Assembly: GCA_033032175.1 (NCBI GenBank)
Contig: CM065325.1
Span: forward strand, 16,024,930-16,088,929
Source of the DNA: Saturnia japonica
Taxonomy: Eukaryota; Arthropoda; Insecta; Lepidoptera; Saturniidae
DNA: 64,000 bases
Direction: 5' to 3'
Made by a program: the position numbers and the translations under genes. Position 1 is the first letter of the stretch. Each line of letters begins with the position of its first letter. The notes under the pieces are model-generated. The model had not been told where the DNA came from and did not search any database. It saw only the letters and a list, made by a program, of their open reading frames with translations. This document shows, one piece after another, positions 1 to 11,794 of the stretch.

Positions 1-1140
1 GCGACATTTCCTTCCTATTCCTTTGACTATTACTTATCAGTGTGTAGCTTCTAAGGTCTGAGGTCTGAAAACGTTACTTGCCGCAGGAATACAGGATGCT
101 GCTATTTGGCTGCGATCATCTGTACGATAGAAGTATTTACTTAACCTCATAAGGTATTTTTGTAAAATGCTTACTAGTACATATTAGTGAGTAAATTGAT
201 TACAACTAAGACAAACCTTGACTTACAAAGGTATTGAATTCATATATATAACAAATATATCAAAACCAGACAAAAAGGACTCATTTGCAAAACAAGCGCA
301 CTACGAAAGCTTGTTGTCATCTATAAAAGATTCATAAAAACTTCAATACTAAAGAAAAACGACCCCTGAACAAACTATAACACTGGAATGTATGTCGACA
401 CTAGATAAAAGTTACATGGTGCACAAAATTAGCACGATAATGTGACATAACAATTACTACTGGTTATTGTTATTGGTACTTGAACAACTCGTATTGGGTG
501 TACAACTTGGAAATTTAACAGTTTTTTTTTGTCCACCATCTCATCTGATTAAGTAACATCATAGTTACCTTCCACGGACTAACAAGTCCAAACATTAAAA
601 ATAATTCTTCATTCATTATCAATGTCACAACGAAAAAATATTTTAATATAATGATAATAAATAACGCTAGCTAATAACTTCGTCGTCTTGACTGTTGGTT
701 CTATTTTAAGTTTAAGCAGCCAATTTTACACTTGCTTAGTCTTCGTTTTTATTATTAGAGATTTTTAATAAATATCTTTGGATGACAACAACTGACCAAT
801 AATCATACTCGTGTATCGGTCACTGGTTTAGAAATGTATTTAATTACAGATGGTTTTTTTTATAAACTACCTTTGTCTTAAAGTTCGGCAAATGAAAGGA
901 AAATAATTAATGTAACTTATATTTTACATCAATCTGTACGGAAACGGAGAAATTTATGGCCCTTTCGGAGAGTGTCTTCAAAACTTTAATATTACAAACG
1001 TCTGTCAAAAGTAGAAGCGGTTGGAATCGAGTTTAATCATTGTTGGAACATTTACGAAAACCTTAGGAATATCATAAACGTCACTTTTGTAACTCCCACT
1101 GACTTATTATTAACACAGTTTTTGACGTGACAACGTCTTA
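1..1140. other. AT-rich stretch with no recognised gene
   Basis: No open reading frame of note, no RNA gene and no repeat that I recognise. The composition is AT-rich with scattered homopolymers. Confidence 0.5.
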
Positions 1141-1144
1141 TAAT

Positions 1145-1444
1145 TCGATGGAGCCGGCTGCACGCACGAAAAAACATTACTCATGCGGCGTTACCTCGCT
1201 CTGAGGCGTTCCATTTAAGGCTTGAAGTGCAAGCGAGAACGCGGAACGAGCGACAAAGAGTCACAATCGGCCTCCGCGTTCGGCAGCGTTCGACATCTGT
1301 CTCTCTCCTACTTGAGTGAGCGATGCGTCCGCGTGGACAGCTGCTATACAATAACACATTTACATGTTTTCGTCAAGTATGAAGCGCAGTGAAAAGTGAA
1401 TGTGGTGTCAATTGTTTAAAGCAACGATAATTGTGGCGATAAAG
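1145..1444 (+). promoter_or_regulatory. Candidate CpG-rich promoter and non-coding first exon
   Basis: This patch is much richer in G+C and CpG than its surroundings (dense CpG at about 1150-1340). It is followed by GAAGCGCAGTGAAAAGTGAA, a composition typical of insect 5' UTRs. It ends at AAAG|GTAATG, a reasonable 5' splice site, with the exon end at 1444. There is no long ORF, so any exon here would be untranslated leader joined to a coding exon outside the window. It could equally be a CpG-rich remnant of an unrecognised repeat. The call rests only on composition and the splice motif. Confidence 0.3.
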
Positions 1445-1842
1445 GTAATGATTCTTTCGATATTATTTGAAAAATGATACCATTCCATCAGTATTTTCTT
1501 ATGACGTTGTCACGTTCAACTATCGTCAGTAAACCGACTTTACAGACAACCGATTTTTTTATCTTAGTCATAATCACCGAGTACTTCATATCAAATCTGC
1601 GTTCATATGCTAAAATATCTATCCTATATTTACTCTACTTACAGACATGAAACTATGTCCGTAGCGCCCTTAAACTGATTATTTCGTGTCTGAACAATAA
1701 GCCTTTTAATCAATCCCACGTACAATCTAGTATCCGTCAGCCCAATTGTGTATGTATAAATTTATTTTTTAAATCAAAACTGGTTCTTATTCTAACAATC
1801 TCCAACTTTGAAAGTTAATTATATTTAATTAATTATTGATGT

Positions 1843-2143
1843 AATGATGGGTCAGTGCTAGCATGTACGGACATCGACGTGAGATCGAATCCTTGCGAAT
1901 GAGCATGAGCTTTCAATGAAAGAAAACATCGTGATGAAATCATAGCATGGTGGTAGAGCATTTTCTAATACCCGTCTGGCAAGCTACCACCCTCGAGTTG
2001 AAGACTTGTTCCAAACACCTGTAGATGTGTTCCGGCAGATGCAATTGAGAGCCAGTCGGAGGCTTAGCGTGCTACTATCTTGGGCCACAACGTCATTTTA
2101 CATCAGGTGAGATTGTGAGAAACCTACAAAGAATAAAAAAAAA
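1843..2143 (+). repeat. SINE-like dispersed repeat with tRNA-like head and A-tail
   Basis: The first 60 bases contain a tRNA-like stretch with a recognisable B-box core (GATCGAATCC) and a weak A-box-like segment upstream. The body includes the GGTAGAGCATTTTCTAATACC and CAAGCTACCACC blocks and ends in CATCAGGTGAGATTGTGAGA followed by an A-rich tail. The same body (CTACCACC, CGGCAG, ACATCAGGTGAAATTGTGA) recurs at 35080-35310, which shows that it is dispersed. A pol III-transcribed SINE is the most likely origin. The tRNA head is degenerate, so the class is inferred. Confidence 0.45.
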
Positions 2144-3470
2144 GATTTATTGAAGGACGTTTGGTTTTTCTTATCTATTGTCTATTTACGACTAGGACCT
2201 GACCACCATGCATATAGTGAAAAGCTTCTCAAAGTGACTCGCTTGTAAAGATTGCGTTTCAGTTTCAGCTTTGTTTTAATTAACACAGTCCGGTATAACA
2301 GCGGTGACCAGCGATGAATTTTTGATCTCTCCATGGTCGCCACTGTTTTTAGATTGTAATATGCATCGGGTATAGTTCAATCGCCTTTCCATGCTGTTGG
2401 CGACAGAACAGTTGTTTTTCGTGTCTTAGGTTAGGGTATTTTGTGTTATTATTATATTGACGTGTTATATATTATGTGTTACAATAAAATAGATTAATAT
2501 TGACAATATTATAGAAAAATGTAAGCGAATACGCTACATTACAAGTTGCATGTTGTATGTTAAGATGTATATAAACGATTATGTATTGTGTGTCACATAT
2601 GTGAAAATATAGCTAATATAGAATAGATTAACATATAAAGTAAGCCAATAGATTAAGTATATCAAATGTTATAGAGATTTTACGAGCAGAAAATAGTGAT
2701 GTCGCCGTAAATTACATTGTTTTTGGCTTATGTACGGAATGTATACGTAATGTATATTATAAGTGAATATGTAATGGATAGATAATTCAAAGAGGAACAT
2801 TTTGATATATAACATGTGTACATAGGATATATAATAAGAGAAATATAAAGAGTTTAACAGGGCAACCAAAGCGAAAAGTAAAGTTAAAACACGAAATAAA
2901 CACGAAATAAAACGGGGCTCTCTTTACGGTCATTGCTCGAACCACTTAAGCTCGAAGAAGGGCCGTATTGGGCACGGTGTAATTCAACGAGTCTACAAGT
3001 ACAAGCAACGAGTAACTACAAGAAGAAAGCTTTGGTCGTCCTGCGAACAATCAACAAGATATCGACTTTCATTGAAGACCGGCACCTCAAGCGGTCGTGC
3101 ATTATTGCAACGGACCCTCACCACTAACATCACGTGCCACTGTCATCCGTACGGTATCTACGAGACGGGCATCCGGCGCAACAAAACCCGTCCAAACCGG
3201 GAAACGTCACACTTCAGCAGAGGGAAGTGACGCGTACCCAACACATGCTATTATAGAAAATGAAGTGTATTTTACCGATAAAATACTTGAAAAAAAATTC
3301 ACACTTCTATTGTTAGATCCGGGAAGACGATGTCAACGTTATTGAAACTTGTTGTTATTGTGCAACTATACTGAAAACTGAAAACCAAACATTGTGTTAG
3401 AGGCAAGAATACTTGAGTAAACGCCACCACTCAGGAGGAGTTAGTAGGGATAAACATAATTATATCAAAT
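2144..3470. other. No recognised gene; moderately GC-rich patch at 2910-3250
   Basis: Mostly AT-rich DNA. The piece at about 2910-3250 has higher G+C and short open frames (64 and 82 codons) without recognisable domains. It follows AAATAAAACGGGG, which resembles a poly(A)-signal-to-U5 transition in an LTR, but I could not find a partner LTR or primer-binding site. Confidence 0.3.
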
Positions 3471-4190
3471 TTATACTAATATTATAAAGCTGAAGAATTT
3501 GTTTGTTCGGTTGAACGCGCTAATCTCAGGAACTAATGGTTCGAATGGAAAAAATATTTTAGTGTTGAATATCCCAATAATCGAGGAACGTTATAGGTTA
3601 TATAGCATCACGCTACAACTAACAGGAACGGAGCATCAATGAAAAATGTTGCAAAAACTGGGTAAAATTTATACCTTTTCAAAGTTTCAATTAATTCATT
3701 CCGTAAATAATTAAAGTTACGCAACGATGATGTATGAGGAAATTGTTTCTCTTAAAAAGTTAAAAAAAACAGGAATGGTATATTTTTATCATTTAAGATT
3801 GACGCAATATAACCTTTTTATGGTAATGAAATTTGTTCTAAAATAATGCATTATTTGCTAAGGTGTTTTTATAAACACGATGTTACTTCATATCAAAATA
3901 AATACATTATTCATCACAAGTATTTAATTTTGGATAAAATTGCCCTTTATATCTTCATAAAACATCTTTATAAAATATAAGAGATATCACAGTTTTAAAA
4001 TAATCCCGCAGCAAAATAATAATCAAGTACTGCGCGTACATTTTAGCGGAATGGATGTGGCAGGCGGGCGGCACCTATAAATTTTTTTGTAGGTGCCTAC
4101 GACAATTGTTATTTGTTTCTGCCGACGTCCCACTCTCTCTAACCCTCTCTCTCTTATGTGACGTAGACGAAGTTGCACGGGTCAGATAGT
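3471..4190 (+). mobile_element. Non-autonomous Helitron-like element, family A, copy 1
   Basis: It starts at TATACTAATATTATAAAGC, a common 5' end of lepidopteran Helitron-like elements. It ends at GACGAAGTTGCACGGGTCAGATAGT, where ATAGT would be CTAGT after one change. No terminal inverted repeats or coding capacity. A related copy lies in the opposite orientation at 8400-9003. The two share the middle blocks (for example the TTTTGCTGCGG / CCGCAGCAAAA segment and the GA-rich/TC-rich tract), so the length of about 0.6-0.7 kb is supported by comparison. Helitron is inferred from the ends; no rolling-circle protein is present. Confidence 0.5.
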
Positions 4191-4474
4191 GGTTAATATG
4201 TTGGCAATGAATTGCGTTCAGTTGATTCTAGAAAATACTTGCATATGGCAAGATTGCAGTTGGTTTTCATTCCCCTTATTGTACATATGAACGTTTCTAG
4301 AACTAATATTTCTTTAGATGCCTTTATTAGATTCTAGAGAGCTGCGCGCGCATCATATCCACAGTGACGGAAGTGCGTCTTGATGTCAGTCATCAATAAT
4401 ACTTATATAAATTCATTTCACTGACTTTTTTTTATTTAGTGGTAAAAATAATTTTACTTTGTATATAAGTTAGT

Positions 4475-5219
4475 TAGTTTAGAAAACGTTTCATTAGAAC
4501 TTACATCTGGAGCATAGCTCTGTGACATTAGAGGTGGGCGATTATGAATGATGGCTGAATTGAGATATGTACATATCAGAAATGCAGAGTGGGAAGCAAA
4601 AAAAAAGGTCGCATAGACGTAAACATAGTTCTATATATATACCAATTAGCTAAAAAAAAAAGGTCGTTCGGTCGTAATAATTATAAATTCTACAAAATTA
4701 GTGATTACTAATATTAGTACCTAGCATTAGTAATTACTAATCGTACTTCGATTATGAATGAGCACTCATCATCGAAATTTCTACTAATATTAGTAATTAC
4801 TAATAACCAAAATCGAGATATCTTCATAATCGGATGATTACATTATTATATCTCATAAATGCCCACCGCTATGTGAAATATGGACGATAAATAAAAGGGA
4901 CAGAGAAAGGTTGGCTGCCTTTGAAATGTGCTGTTGGAAGAGGATGGGGAAGATCAGTTGGACAGAAAGGATTACAAATGAAGAAGTTTTAAGAATGGTT
5001 GACGAGGAAAGACAATTGGACATTCGATATGCCACGACAAGTTCTATAAAACAATTTTGGAGGGAAACATTGAAGAAAAGCGAGGAGGAGGAAGGCCTAG
5101 AGAAAGCTTTTTCTAACTAGTGAACGATAAAGTGGGAGTCGTATCTTATCAAGAGGTCAAAAGAAATACAGAGGATAGGGAATAGCGGCAAATGCGCCAC
5201 CAGCAAGAGCCGAACTCTT
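4475..5219 (+). pseudogene. C-terminal remnant of a non-LTR reverse transcriptase, interrupted by a MITE
   Basis: Translation shows the tail of an endonuclease-reverse transcriptase ORF: TYIWSIAL before the MITE, then IWTINKRDRERLAAFEM and ISWTERITNEEVLRMV after it. This corresponds to the family pattern GCETWT, DRKRLEAFEMWCWRRM and I.WT..VTNEEVLRRV that lies C-terminal to the RT domain. Past 5090 it decays, with a stop at 5118 and further family-like residues to about 5215. The N-terminal endonuclease and the RT core are absent, as expected for a 5'-truncated insertion. The MITE at 4529-4871 sits inside it, and the reading frame resumes directly after one target-site copy. Confidence 0.6.
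4529..4871. mobile_element. hAT-type MITE with 8-bp target-site duplication
   Basis: The ends are imperfect terminal inverted repeats: TAGAGGTGGGCG on the left and the complement of TAGCGGTGGGCA on the right (10 of 12 match). They are flanked by TGTGACAT (4521-4528) and TGTGAAAT (4872-4879), an 8-bp duplication with one mismatch. Both the end sequence and the duplication length are typical of hAT elements. The 343-bp interior is non-coding and full of palindromes: ATTAGTAATTACTAAT occurs twice (4726-4741, 4789-4804) and TACTAATATTAGTA twice. Confidence 0.7.
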
Positions 5220-6120
5220 AAATTAAATAAGAACAAATAAACGATAAAAAAAACATTGTCTGCAATTCACACGTGGTAGCTTCACATATACGTTTTTTTT
5301 TTTAATTCAGAAAATGATCAAATACACACTAATGTAAAGTTTATGAAAATGTACATACAAGTACTCACAATCATTATTCATAATATCATTTTCAATTAAT
5401 GCACATTTGAAGTATCCATAGTAACCTAACACAATATCAATCAGTAACAGAATGTCATAAGTGTTGTCTAAAAAGTTTTTGTTTCGTGCCTTTTTGATGA
5501 GGTAATAAAATTCATTATTGCGTGGTAACAACAAACTTTCGCTTTTTCGTTTCGTTTCATCGACTTTCGAATCACATCGATGCTAAAGAAGTTTTCACTT
5601 CAATAAAAAAAATTGTTTAAAATAATGTTTATTTATACAGACTAAATTATTTTTCACAGTAAAAAAGTCAGTATAATGAATTTACATTATTATCTTTGAT
5701 GGCTAATTTGTCACCTAATCTTATGTGCATAATTGCATTAATTTTTGTTAATCTTTTTTTTAATAAAGAAATCGAGTTAAAGCATATTTTTCTAGTATAC
5801 TATATAGAACATTCCATTCTAGCTACATACGTGGATAAAATATATAAATATTTAAAAAGCTAATCAGGCCACACGATGTCAGGTGCTGGAAACCAAATAC
5901 CACGAGGTTAATGTAAAGAAAATAACCACGTCTTACGGAATAGTGTACTTCAGTTGATTGCTTCCACTATGTAATTGATTAACGACGTGCTTTTAGATTA
6001 TTTCGTAAATAATTGATGACACCTTTTCAATTTCTAAATGTCATGAAATACATTGATAATTCACTAACCACACTTCTGTTTCTTCTGAGTTAATCAACAC
6101 CTCAGCTTTAATTAAATCTA
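5220..6120. other. No recognised feature
   Basis: AT-rich DNA with only short, low-complexity open frames on either strand. No motif recognised. Confidence 0.5.
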
Positions 6121-6124
6121 ATTC

Positions 6125-6612
6125 CTGTTTATCGCAATGAAGATTGTAAATGGCATGGTTCTTATTGCGGACGACACTTCACTTTATTCAAAGTGAAAAG
6201 AATAGATTCGGAGCTTAGACAAACAATATTTTAGTTACAATCTCTGAATGGTTTGCTTTAAACAATTTACTGCTAAATGCAACAAAAACCAAATGTATGA
6301 GATTTGGCTTGCCCAATGTTCGGCGTGTTGATAGTAGAATCAAGAAAGAAGGGAATTTAGTAGGCTTAGTTGATAGTACTGTTTTCTTGGGTATTACGCT
6401 TGATTCTAAATTACAATGGAGTCTGCACATTAAAACCTAAGCGGGAAGATTAAGCTCTGCTGCATTTGCAGTACGTAAGATTCGCCAGTTAACAAATATT
6501 GGCACTGCTAGATTAGTCTACTTTGCTTACTTCCATAGCTTACGGTATTTTTCTGTGGGGTTCAGCAGCTAATGTAGATACCATATTTATATTATAAAAA
6601 CGGGCAATTTGT
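6125..6612 (+). pseudogene. Jockey-like non-LTR reverse transcriptase fragment
   Basis: The forward translation shows the RT palm motif as IADDTSL (near 6165), then LNGLL, LLNATKTKCMRFGLPNV and LVDSTVFLGITLDSKLQW, and then the thumb-like stretch RLSSAAFAVRKIRQLT and GTARLVYFAYFHSL. These match the order of the palm and thumb of Jockey-clade RTs. Stops and frameshifts interrupt it, for example the stop after SLHIKT near 6440. Neither the fingers nor the N-terminal endonuclease is present. It ends abruptly near 6612, where mariner sequence begins. Confidence 0.65.
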
Positions 6613-6617
6613 GCAAT

Positions 6618-7060
6618 TTGCAAACCATGATGGAAAAGCTAGACATTAAATAACCGAGACTGGTCAATATCTCAAGCCCACTGCTGCTTCAGAATAACGC
6701 TAGATCCCATACTTTACGACCGACGGTCACTAAAATAGGGAAACTGCGGTTGGAATGTCTCCGAAACCCACCTTATTCCCCGGACATTGATCCAACAGAT
6801 TACCATTTTTTCTTGCAATTTCTTGCAAGGAAAATAAATTCAATTCCGATGAGGCTGTCCAAACTGCTTTCAAAGATTTTATTGACTCTTGCTCCCACAA
6901 TTTTTTCAGCAATGGAATCAATGAACTACCTTTAAAATGGCGAAAGTGCATAGATAATAATGGTACATAGGTACTTCGATTGACTAAATGTATAATTTCA
7001 TAATATTTTTTTCATTTTACTTTTACCATATAAAACGCTAATTTCATATGTAAGGACCAA
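6618..7060 (+). pseudogene. mariner transposase C-terminal fragment with 3' end
   Basis: Forward frames give PRLVNISSPLLLQNNARSH, then LECLRNPPYSPDIDPTDYHFF, then (after a frameshift near 6830) AVQTAFKDFIDSCSHNFF and LPLKWRKCIDNNGTY. These are the second and third catalytic regions and the tail of a Tc1/mariner DD34D transposase. The usual HDNAR is QNNAR here, so the second catalytic Asp has become Asn. The third Asp is kept in PPYSPDIDPTDYHFF. Downstream, ACGCTAATTTCATATGTAAG near 7033-7052 is the inner part of the 3' terminal inverted repeat, as in the copy at 20817. The N-terminal half and the 5' end are missing. Confidence 0.7.
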
Positions 7061-8395
7061 ATATTATTAACTTACATTATTGATTAAACTATACTATCTA
7101 AATCAGTGTTTACTACGAATAATAATTTATACATAGTTTAACAATTTATTTTGTCAATTTTAAAAATGTATACAAAAAAGTAATGTTCTTTTCGAAGCAC
7201 GTAATTGAAATGTTTTTGTTAAAAATAATTTCTTTAGTAGTATTTTATTATTTCGGAACATCATTTAAATATGTTCTGAAGTTCTGATCAATCAATCTAG
7301 TAATCTAGAAGGCAGTTAGTAAATAAAATTTTCTCATTATTAAGTTTTTAATCAACACAACTTTTGTGATATTATAATCAATCAATACAAATCCCGTTTA
7401 CACTAGTAAAAGTGTGTTATTATTTTTAAAGAAAATTAAAAACTTATGTTTAAGTGTTTAAATCTGGCTCGGAGGACCAAAATGCACAGGCGCAATTGTA
7501 AGGTGATGTAGAAAGTTTTAAATATCACAGGATAAGCATAATGACGGTCCAATAGCATGGGCATATTGTCTTGTATTCACTTGTATAATAGCTAATAAAT
7601 GAAAATAATATTATGTATTATAACAAAAATATTAATCTAACATGCAATACAAATATAAAAAACTGCTGAATATATTATTACAAATCATTATTCTATTTAT
7701 TTTCATATCTGCAGTTTAATATACAGTTATGACTGTATATGCACTTGAGTTTGATAACATTATAAGCGTTTGTTTACACGAAATTCAATAAAGTTTCACT
7801 ATTCACACAACATTATTGTAATATGTTTGAACATGTCCGTCAGAACAAACATGGTGCGTGTGCCGCCGGGTGAATTATTTAATTTATCACAATAAATTCA
7901 CTAACATCATCATAATATTGTTGTGGTTTACCCGTATGAGAGTTGTCGTTAAAACAGTACGTTGGTGAGTGCCGATTTGGCTAGTTTTTGTTTTAGAATA
8001 TTCGTACTAGTCCGAATTAGGTTTTTACGGAAAGAAAAATTATAAAAGTTTACATGAATGAAATTCGGGAAAATCTGTATCTGAAACTCAAGAGCAAAAG
8101 TCACGATTGAAAGGTATGCGTACTTCATATTTTGTTTTGTTTTCAGGGAAAAAATTTCAGGTGTAAAACTCGAGAAAGTTAGCGCTGTGGTCGAGTGATT
8201 CACTATTGGAAATAGCAGAATAACATCTGCTGGGCTAGCTAGTTTAGAATAAATATTTCCAACAGTAATTATTGTATTCCAAAAAACTACCTCGAATAGG
8301 ACTTACCCCTACCCTTCTGCCTTCTAATACATTTTAACATCGGTTTTGGATCATACAACCATTGCGAAATTTAAATCACCATTCAAGCTTATAAA
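7061..8395. other. No recognised feature
   Basis: AT-rich DNA with no credible coding potential or repeat boundary that I can define. Confidence 0.5.
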
Positions 8396-8399
8396 ATAC

Positions 8400-9003
8400 T
8401 GCAACTTCGTCTGTGTCATATAAGAAAGAGAGAGAGAGAAAGGGTTAGAGAGAGTGGGTCGTAGGCACTGTATTATAGGCATCGCCCGCCTCCCACATTA
8501 TTCTGCATAATAAAAATCCGCTCGCGGTACTTGATCATTATTTTGCTGCGGAGTTATTTTAAAACTGTGATATCTCCTAAGATATACATTTAAATTAACT
8601 ACTATGAAGGGCAATTTTGTACAAAATTAAATACTTGTGGTGAATAACGTATTTATTTCGATAAGGATTAATACCATATTTATAAAAACACCTTCGCAAT
8701 TATTGCATTATTTTAGAACAAATTTTTTTACCATAAAAAAGCTTGTATTATATAAACCTTAAAAGATAGACATATACTATTGCGGACTTTTTTTTGCTTT
8801 TTAATAGAAATAATTCAGTCACATACGATTGTTGCGTAACTTTTACCATTTACGCAGCGCACGCAGTGGAAGCTCTCAAAAGGTATATATTTCCCCCGTC
8901 TTTGCAACATTTTTCATTGATTCTCCGCTCCTATTGGTCGTAGCGTGATGTTATATAACATATAGCCTTCCACGATAAATGGGCTTTATAATATTAGTAT
9001 GGA
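8400..9003 (-). mobile_element. Non-autonomous Helitron-like element, family A, copy 2
   Basis: Reverse-complement relative of the element at 3471-4190. The right edge reads GGGCTTTATAATATTAGTAT, the complement of the family 5' end. The left edge contains GCAACTTCGTCTGTGTCATA, the complement of the GACGAAGTTGC 3' region, followed by the GA-rich tract. The terminal CTAGT-like bases are lost on the left. Non-coding. Confidence 0.5.
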
Positions 9004-9534
9004 TATTGTAAAACATACGTAATATAAGTTAATGGTTCCACCTGGACTTAAGTACGGTTTACCCTTAGTAACTATTGTCTAAGTCTAGGTCATGTTAGGC
9101 CGGCAAGAGATTCCTTTGAACACGCGTAATCGACCTATAATGTTTTAGTACAAAATCTACCCATCTAAATCAAGCCTAAGAGAACCTCCCATTCATCAGC
9201 TCAATGTGCCCAAAGCAAGCTCTTGTCCTAATTAAGGTGAGGCTTCAAATATTCTGGAGGCTTTCACAGTAATTTTCTCGTGTCGATTAAGATGCGAATG
9301 GAGGTCTCTATCCGCTTTAGAATGTGTTGAAATGTATATTGAGGTACAGACGTGAACAAAAGTGGTGAAACGAAAATATTGTATACATATTATTTGTGAA
9401 TTTTTAAATCAATTATAGCCTAAATTATTGCAGACCATGTCGGTGAAGCGAAATCACAAGATCGGAACTGTTCAAAAAGTCAAACACATATAATACAATC
9501 GAGTATATACAATGTATTAGCATATATATGTACG

Positions 9535-10060
9535 CAGGCCGCTATACTACGCGTCGCTAGTCTGATGCAAGCGCAAAACGTCACGAGCATGTCGAGGTTA
9601 TTATTGGCGCGAAGGTCACGCGAACCCATAAGTTTTTCCCTATAAAAAATCGTTCAACGCGGCTAAAGACGTTTTCACTTCAAAAATTGTTGTTAACATT
9701 AACATGTTAAATAAGTTACTAGTATTAATATTGAATAGATTACTAAGTGTGTTGGTCAATGTGGAAAAGCTATAAGAAGTTTGAAGTGAAAATGTGTTTT
9801 TGTATAACACGCTTCTATGTCATAGCTTATGTTCAATCTCTTAACTTTACGTTGACAAAACTACACGTAAACAGTACTGAAATATAAAAATATAAGCAGA
9901 AAAAGAATTTTGTCGCTTAGTATGTCACATGTGATGTTGATGGCGTGAAAATTATACGAAACAACGTCAGAGACAATGAACCGGCAAACGTAACGCGTGT
10001 CGACCTCGGACCCCGGACGCGCACAGAGCGAACCGCGTTCAGAACCCTGAACCAATAAAA
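9535..10060. promoter_or_regulatory. Two CpG-rich patches, possible promoter region
   Basis: A CpG-rich block (9537-9660) contains a TATA-like CCCTATAAAAAA about 25 bases upstream of TTCAACGCGG. A second CpG-rich block spans 9965-10045. They stand out from the AT-rich flanks. There is no long ORF and no convincing splice site, so a promoter is only one reading. Confidence 0.2.
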
Positions 10061-10064
10061 TGGG

Positions 10065-11280
10065 CCATCAAGGGTTCTCAGTCAGATGGAAACGTCCTAT
10101 CAAATCGTTTTAGAATTATATGATTAGAAAATCTTTCATGGTTTCTGATCGCTACAAATATTTTACGTTGATAATATATTTTTATTTTTATTCAAAAATA
10201 TGAAAATTCTTAGATACATTTATTTATGCGTCGGTATTGTCAGTCCGCCTTGAGGCCAATTAAATTAATTATGCTTAGCTCTTGAAACGATAGTAAAACC
10301 CACATAGTAATATTGATATCACTCACACGTATTCTTATATCTTCCAGTATTATGGTACAGTTAATTTAATTAGTTTAAATAATTATTTATATCATTTATT
10401 TATTTTGTTTATTCTTAGTTTCTTCCTCGCGTACAACCACTCCGCTGACGGTACTTTCAATGATCCCAATCACGAAATTTAATAAGAAGTTTGTTACCTA
10501 TTTCAATTTATTTCCTGTACAATATGTAATTATTTATTTTGTCATGAATTAATATTTTATAACTCATAAGTTCACTAAAACATAACCTACGGAACGTAAA
10601 AGGAGTTATTGTCACCTTATAAATTATGTTGTCGAAGATAATTATATTTTCAAAAAATTTTTGCGCATTTATTTATTGCATTACATTATTGTTCCATATT
10701 AGCCTTTACTGGAAGAGAGAATTATGGCGGCAACTTCTTATTTACGTTTTTTTACTACTGCTACGTTAATTATTCCTTTAATTACCTAACTTTAAAAAAT
10801 ATATACAACAATAACATCGCCAGAGAATATGATTTACCATGAAAATCGGGTGAATGATTCTCAAATTATAACTAAACTAACGAACAGACATACATTACGT
10901 TTTATAATGATATGTAAGTATATTTAATGTTACATTCGGAGATTTTTATTAAAAATATCCCGTGTTGACATTATTTTGAAACTGCCGATTTGTTTTTATT
11001 TGCCTGTGTACACAGTTCTAACGAGTTCTCTTAGTTACACGTCATATACGGGTTTATTTCCACAAAAATTATGAAATATGTTGTTTATTTATTATGATTA
11101 ATGAATAATGCACATTAAAAAAACTATCATCACCATATTATTTGCATTTCATTGAACTAACGGCCATTTAATTCAAATCTATGCTAAATTTATTTATGAT
11201 AATTAAACAGCTCGTAAATTCATTTTATGTATTAAGCTTAATACATAAATGAATATTTAATAACAACAAATGACAATTCA
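10065..11280. other. No recognised feature
   Basis: Very AT-rich sequence with no gene, RNA gene or defined repeat seen. Confidence 0.5.
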
Positions 11281-11284
11281 GTCA

Positions 11285-11352
11285 TGTGGGTGGATCGAAC
11301 CCGCTATCTCACGCCTCAATAGCAGGGGCTTACCTTCACTGCGCCACGAGAC
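11285..11352 (-). repeat. tRNA-like sequence with pol III A and B boxes (SINE head)
   Basis: On the minus strand TGGCGCAGTGAAGG (11346-11333) fits the tRNA A-box and GGTTCGATCC (11301-11292) fits the B-box, 45 bases apart start to start as in a tRNA gene. The acceptor and T stems do not pair well, so this is not a functional tRNA gene. It is more likely the head of a tRNA-derived SINE or a degenerate tRNA pseudogene. Confidence 0.45.
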
Positions 11353-11794
11353 ATAAATAATAATTATTATTTATATTTCTCTGCCTTGTATTTGTATTCT
11401 GTTTGAATATCTAAATTACAGTAAGCTCACTGCTTTTTTAAGTTTTTGTTACAACAATATACGTATTAGTTTTTAATAATAACTTATTTACTTTATACCA
11501 AACATACGAAGCTAGGGATAAATACAATTAAGTGTGTATATAAGTTTGTAACTGTGATGGTTTTAAAACTATCAAAAAGGTAACCAATTCCAACAAAATC
11601 TAGCATGCTACTCACATATAGTTAAATAAAAGCAGTGATGTTTACATAGTAAGTACTTAAATCTACAAACGATCAAGGTAATTTTTTTATTAAAATAAAT
11701 AAGTGAAAACACTTTTTCTAGCTGATTATACCGCGAACAAGAGCTGCCACTACATTATAATAATCGATGGTGTCACTTACAAGCTTATGAATAT

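Noticed and set aside
2440..3250. An LTR followed by a leader region
   Set aside because: An AATAAA-to-GC-rich transition is present, but no TG/CA boundaries, partner LTR or primer-binding site could be found.
11285..11352. Functional tRNA gene
   Set aside because: A and B boxes are good but the stems do not pair, so only a tRNA-like repeat is claimed.
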